Below, piece after piece: positions 60,568 to 64,000 of a stretch of DNA of 64,000 nucleotides (position 1 is the stretch's first letter; every line of letters begins with the position of its first letter). The notes beneath the pieces are model-generated. The model made no database searches. It was not told where the DNA came from and saw nothing but the letters and a program-made list of their open reading frames with translations. The stretch spans positions 682,001 to 746,000 of the forward strand of contig NZ_CALSBP010000003.1 of the NCBI RefSeq assembly GCF_943373825.1. Direction: 5' to 3'. Made by a program: the position numbers and the translations under genes. Source of the DNA: Aquimarina spinulae. GTDB taxonomy: Bacteria; Bacteroidota; Bacteroidia; Flavobacteriales; Flavobacteriaceae.

Positions 60568-62943
60568 ATGAAAAGAAAATCAGTACAGTATTTTCTTCTT
60601 ATTATGATGATAATAGGAGGATATAATACTTACGGTCAATCTGATAAATCATACCTCGTATCAGATAATCAACAAAATTTTATAAATAATCTGATTAACC
60701 CAAAAAAAAATAAGCCTTCGGCAATTAAAATTGCTAATAATCAGTCTTTTTCTTTTAAACTTAATGTACAAAATCAAACCGATCAGGATCTTACCTTAAT
60801 AGGTACTGTTAATAATCATTCATTATCTTCATTTTCTTTTACCAAAACGAACAATTCGTTAAAAGGAAATATCATACTTCATGATTTAAAAAAAGCATAT
60901 ACTTTATATTCTGAATCCAATGGTCAGGTATTTGTGAAAGAAACCGATATTAATACAATTCTTTGTGTAGATTTTGAAAAAGCAAATACAAAAGACATTG
61001 ATCCGGGAACTGTATTTTCAAAAGCAGCTCCACAATTAGAAAGCCTTCCGGGAGCACCTGGTATTATTTATCTTGATTTTGATGGAGAATTGGTTTCTAA
61101 TACAAGTTGGCTTGGTGGTGCTACAATTGACGCGCAATCTCCTAATTTCTCTGACGAAAAAATAATCAAAGTTTGGAAAATCATGGCCGAAGATTTTCGC
61201 CCATTTAATCTAAACGTTACTACCAGAAGAGATCTTTTTGATGCAGCTCCTAAAAATCGTAGAATGATGTGCATTTTTACGACTACAAAAGATGCTGCTC
61301 CGGATTCTGGAGGAGTTGCTTACTTAAATTCGTTTTCGTCGAATAGCAATAACCCTTGTTGGGTTTATAATTTGGGAACAAGATCTGCTGGTGAGACAGG
61401 ATCTCATGAGGTTGGCCACACTTTGGGACTATCACATGATGGTAAACCAGGTACAACATACTACGCAGGGCATGGAGAATGGAGCCCAATTATGGGATGG
61501 AGCGTTAATAAAACATTAGGACATTGGAGTAGCGGAGAATATCCCGATGCAACAAATACTCAGGACGATATCGCAATTATCTCTAATAATAGAAACGGTG
61601 TTGGTTTTCAAAATGATGACCATGGCAATGCTATTAATGAAGCCACTGCACTTAAAGTAGCTCCTTCTGGGGCAGTAAGTGCCGATCAAAATTTTGGACT
61701 AATTAGTACTAGAGAGGATAAAGATGTTTTCTCTTTTGCAGTAGAAACCGGAAATGTATCCTTGTCTTTTGATCCCGATCCCGACTATCCCAATCTAAAC
61801 ATCCAGGTAAGAATTCTAAATGAACTTGGCCAGGAAGTAGCACTCTCTGATCCAAACGGACTTACAGCATCGATTAATCAAAACCTTACAGAAGGAATTT
61901 ATTATATTGAGATTGATGGCGTGGGTGAAGGAACATTAGCCAATGGATATTCTGATTACTCTTCGTTGGGTAATTATTCTATATCGGGTAATTATATACC
62001 AGGAGACGATAAACAACCTCCATTATCAGATTTCGAAGCAACTACAAACTGTTCGGTAGTAGAATTTCAAAGCACTTCTACCAATAGAATAAGTTCTTAT
62101 TTATGGAATTTTGGAGATGGTCAAACATCTACAGAACAAAACCCAACACATACTTATGCAACTAATGGGGACTATACTGTATCCCTTACGACAACCAATG
62201 ATTCTGGAAATAATACTAAAGAAAAATCAGATTTTATTTCTATAAATCTTCCGAATCTCCCGGTTGTAACAAATCAAAATGTTTGTGCCGGAGAATCTGT
62301 GACGATAACTGTATCAGGAAATAGCGAATATAAGTGGTACACCACGGCAACCGGAGGTACCAGTATCGCATCTGGATTATCCTATGAGACTCCAGCACTC
62401 GATGCTACTCAGACCTATTACATAGAAGGAGCTATTGGTAACTGTACTACAACAACAAGAACAGAAGTAAAAGCAATTGTATCAGAAAACCCAGAAGAAC
62501 CAACAATAGCTGTTAATCAAAATCATATGCTATTTGTACCATCTCAATTCTCTTCTTACCAATGGTATTATAAAGATGAACCTATTGATGATGCTAATCA
62601 AGCAGTATATTTACCCACAGAAGTAGGTGAATATTCTATAAAAGTATTTAACGAAGCTGGCTGTAGCATAACTTCTAAAGCATTTGAAGTTGATCAATCC
62701 CTACTTAATTTGGGCCAGGAGAACAAAACGTTTACCTACTACCCAAACCCGGTTAATGATGATGAAATATTACATATTGATGGTATAACAACAAATGATT
62801 ATTCTGTAAGAATTGTTAACATACAGGGGCAAGTATTAATTGATATGATTCCCACTCCCGAAATGGATATATCAGAACTTTCGCATGGGTTATATATCAT
62901 TTTAATTAACAACAAACCTCTTGGTAAATTTGTAAGACAGTAA
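60568..62943 (+). CDS. Secreted zinc metalloprotease with PKD domain and T9SS type A domain
   Basis: A 791-aa secreted protease. Signal peptide (FLLIMMIIGGYNTYGQ), a propeptide to about 155, then the catalytic domain with HEVGHTLGLSHDG around residue 280 (metzincin pattern HExGHxxGxxH). It has a pre-peptidase C-terminal-like region (VSLSFDPDPDYPNLNIQVRIL) at about 390-480 and a PKD domain near 490-570 (LWNFGDGQTSTEQNPTHTY). An Ig-like part follows (EPTIAVNQNHMLFVPSQFSS). The last 75 residues (TYYPNPVNDDEILHI..LSHGLYIILI) are a type A sorting domain. An extracellular protein degrader. Confidence 0.88.
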   Translation: MKRKSVQYFLLIMMIIGGYNTYGQSDKSYLVSDNQQNFINNLINPKKNKPSAIKIANNQSFSFKLNVQNQTDQDLTLIGTVNNHSLSSFSFTKTNNSLKGNIILHDLKKAYTLYSESNGQVFVKETDINTILCVDFEKANTKDIDPGTVFSKAAPQLESLPGAPGIIYLDFDGELVSNTSWLGGATIDAQSPNFSDEKIIKVWKIMAEDFRPFNLNVTTRRDLFDAAPKNRRMMCIFTTTKDAAPDSGGVAYLNSFSSNSNNPCWVYNLGTRSAGETGSHEVGHTLGLSHDGKPGTTYYAGHGEWSPIMGWSVNKTLGHWSSGEYPDATNTQDDIAIISNNRNGVGFQNDDHGNAINEATALKVAPSGAVSADQNFGLISTREDKDVFSFAVETGNVSLSFDPDPDYPNLNIQVRILNELGQEVALSDPNGLTASINQNLTEGIYYIEIDGVGEGTLANGYSDYSSLGNYSISGNYIPGDDKQPPLSDFEATTNCSVVEFQSTSTNRISSYLWNFGDGQTSTEQNPTHTYATNGDYTVSLTTTNDSGNNTKEKSDFISINLPNLPVVTNQNVCAGESVTITVSGNSEYKWYTTATGGTSIASGLSYETPALDATQTYYIEGAIGNCTTTTRTEVKAIVSENPEEPTIAVNQNHMLFVPSQFSSYQWYYKDEPIDDANQAVYLPTEVGEYSIKVFNEAGCSITSKAFEVDQSLLNLGQENKTFTYYPNPVNDDEILHIDGITTNDYSVRIVNIQGQVLIDMIPTPEMDISELSHGLYIILINNKPLGKFVRQ

Positions 62944-63076
62944 ACCTATAATAAGAATTATTAAAGCATATCTTTCTTAGTTTAGAGGGTATGCTTTTTT
63001 TGTATAAAACATCAAAATAATATTTTAACTTTCCATTAATAGATTTTTGAATATCTTTAGATACAAAAATTAAAGC

Positions 63077-63616
63077 TTGAGAAACAGAATAGCATCCTAT
63101 ATTTTTATTTTACTTCCTTTTTTTATTTTTTCTCAACAAAAATCTAAGGAAGGTAAAATAATAACTGAATATGGCAAAACCTATACAGTTAGCGATCCAG
63201 ATTTTAAAACCAAAATGCAGCATGATTTAAAAGCTGTATTTGATGTTGGAAGAACATTTAAAGACAGCTCAAAAGTAAATCCTCTTTTTAATACCGCTGC
63301 GAGATATCTTAATATGCATGCTGGTGCTGGTGTGCCACTCGAAAAGTTAAAGGTTGCATTAGTAATTCATGGTTTGGCAGCAAATGATATCTTAAACAAT
63401 ACAAAGTATAAAGCCAAATACCATATTAACAACCCCAATGCTCCACTTCTTTCTGCTTTAGCAAAAAAAGGAGTCCAATTAATTTTGTGCGGGCAGACTG
63501 CAGCATATCGAGATATTTCTAAAGAAGATGTACTTCCCGAAATACAGATTGCATTATCTGCAATGACCGCATTGGTACAACTACAAAACGAAAACTACAG
63601 ACTTATTAATTTTTAA
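63077..63616 (+). CDS. DsrE family protein, secreted
   Basis: A 179-aa protein, start TTG at 63077 with a signal peptide (IASYIFILLPFFIFSQQ). From about residue 95 it has the DsrE/DsrF-like fold (KVALVIHGLAANDILNN, then VQLILCGQTAAYRDI and IQIALSAMTALVQLQ). The Cys at 'LCGQT' is the conserved one in such proteins. Family members act in sulfur transfer; periplasmic copies have unknown roles. A start at TTG is less certain, but no later Met would keep the signal peptide. Confidence 0.8.
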   Translation: MRNRIASYIFILLPFFIFSQQKSKEGKIITEYGKTYTVSDPDFKTKMQHDLKAVFDVGRTFKDSSKVNPLFNTAARYLNMHAGAGVPLEKLKVALVIHGLAANDILNNTKYKAKYHINNPNAPLLSALAKKGVQLILCGQTAAYRDISKEDVLPEIQIALSAMTALVQLQNENYRLINF

Positions 63617-63717
63617 ACTTAATGAAACTAATATGATTATAACCCTCATATCACAACATGATTATTTTAATCGCCTTAAGTTATCTGTGGCCCTCTTCTA
63701 AACACTAAAACAAGCGC

Positions 63718-64000
63718 ATGAAAACACAACCATCATCTTTTTTATTTATTTTTTTAATGATCTTTTGTTCCATACAGGCACAACAAATTGATCCAGATAT
63801 TAATACTTCTGCAGAAAAAATAGAATCCAAAGTAATTGAATGGAGACGAGATTTCCATCAAAACCCAGAGCTTTCTAATCGAGAATTTAAAACTGCCAAG
63901 AAAATCGCAAAACACCTAAAAAGTCTTGGTTTAGAAGTAACCGAAAATATTGCTAAAACTGGTGTAGTAGCTATTCTTAAAGGAGAAAAAGAAGGCAAAA
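63718..64000 (+). CDS. M20 family metallopeptidase/amidohydrolase (partial)
   Basis: Start at 63718; the reading frame runs off the window after 94 codons. Signal peptide (FLFIFLMIFCSIQAQ), then IESKVIEWRRDFHQNPELSNREF, the N-terminal signature of the M20D amidohydrolase group (IAA-amino acid hydrolase/hippurate hydrolase type). The metal ligands lie beyond the window. Same strand as the DsrE gene, 101 bp downstream. Confidence 0.8.
   Translation, partial: MKTQPSSFLFIFLMIFCSIQAQQIDPDINTSAEKIESKVIEWRRDFHQNPELSNREFKTAKKIAKHLKSLGLEVTENIAKTGVVAILKGEKEGK

Noticed and set aside
1..64000. tRNA, rRNA genes or CRISPR array
   Set aside because: No cloverleaf, rRNA-like or regularly spaced repeat arrays were recognised by eye; a computed scan would be decisive.

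Overview
The window is AT-rich DNA from a member of the Bacteroidota, most likely a marine Flavobacteriaceae (Aquimarina-like is a guess). The evidence is the set of families: type IX secretion (T9SS) sorting domains of both types, a SprB-like giant adhesin beside a PorP/SprF protein, a SusC-type outer-membrane receptor, a bacteroidete serine palmitoyltransferase-like enzyme, almost no Shine-Dalgarno sequences, and promoters of the form TTG-N21-TAnnTTTG. No rRNA, tRNA or CRISPR array was seen.

Layout. 0-7.3 kb: one orphan precursor peptide, then housekeeping enzymes (serine palmitoyltransferase-like, cystathionine beta-synthase-like, oligopeptidase B with a detached lipoprotein signal, YbaB, YegP, threonine aldolase). 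7.4-17.3 kb: peptide cluster 1, with a membrane-anchored TPR/AraC regulator, eight GG-leader precursor peptides (four lanthipeptide-like, four glycine-zipper peptides resembling class IIb bacteriocins), a C39-peptidase ABC exporter, its HlyD adaptor, an NTF2-like protein and a LanC cyclase. 17.3-25.1 kb: secreted metalloprotease, prfB with a programmed frameshift, arsC-like gene, TonB-dependent receptor, a decayed IS3 transposase. 25.1-33.3 kb: 2309-aa T9SS adhesin plus SprF-like partner. 33.5-37.8 kb: fumC and small genes. 37.9-44.8 kb: peptide cluster 2, with four intact and one broken GG-leader peptide, a secreted papain-like protease, an erythromycin-esterase-like lipoprotein and a propeller-LytTR regulator. 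45-64 kb: mainly core functions (gamma-synthase/Lrp pair, holA, glycosyltransferase, OmpA lipoprotein, a LodA/LodB quinoprotein pair, PhyH/AraC pair, tsaC-type gene, UvrD/PcrA helicase, T9SS metalloprotease, DsrE protein, start of an M20 peptidase).

How they work together. In cluster 1, four promoters (two bacteriocin-pair promoters, one single precursor, lanC) have the same architecture: a TTC-NN-GAA dyad centred 20.5 bp upstream of the -33 TTG, then 21 bp, then TAnnTTTG. Three carry a second dyad exactly 20 bp further upstream. A fifth dyad precedes the two plus-strand lanthipeptide genes. This looks like a regulon that the adjacent AraC-type protein could control. In cluster 2, four precursor genes share another element, GACATA-N4/5-TGAGTGTC, 44-47 bp before the start codon. 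The same element sits in front of the orphan precursor at 343, more than 37 kb away. The nearest candidate regulator is the LytTR protein at 42234. Cluster 2 has no exporter in view, so it may share the C39 exporter of cluster 1. No LanB-type dehydratase is present, so whether the peptides become lanthipeptides cannot be decided from this window.
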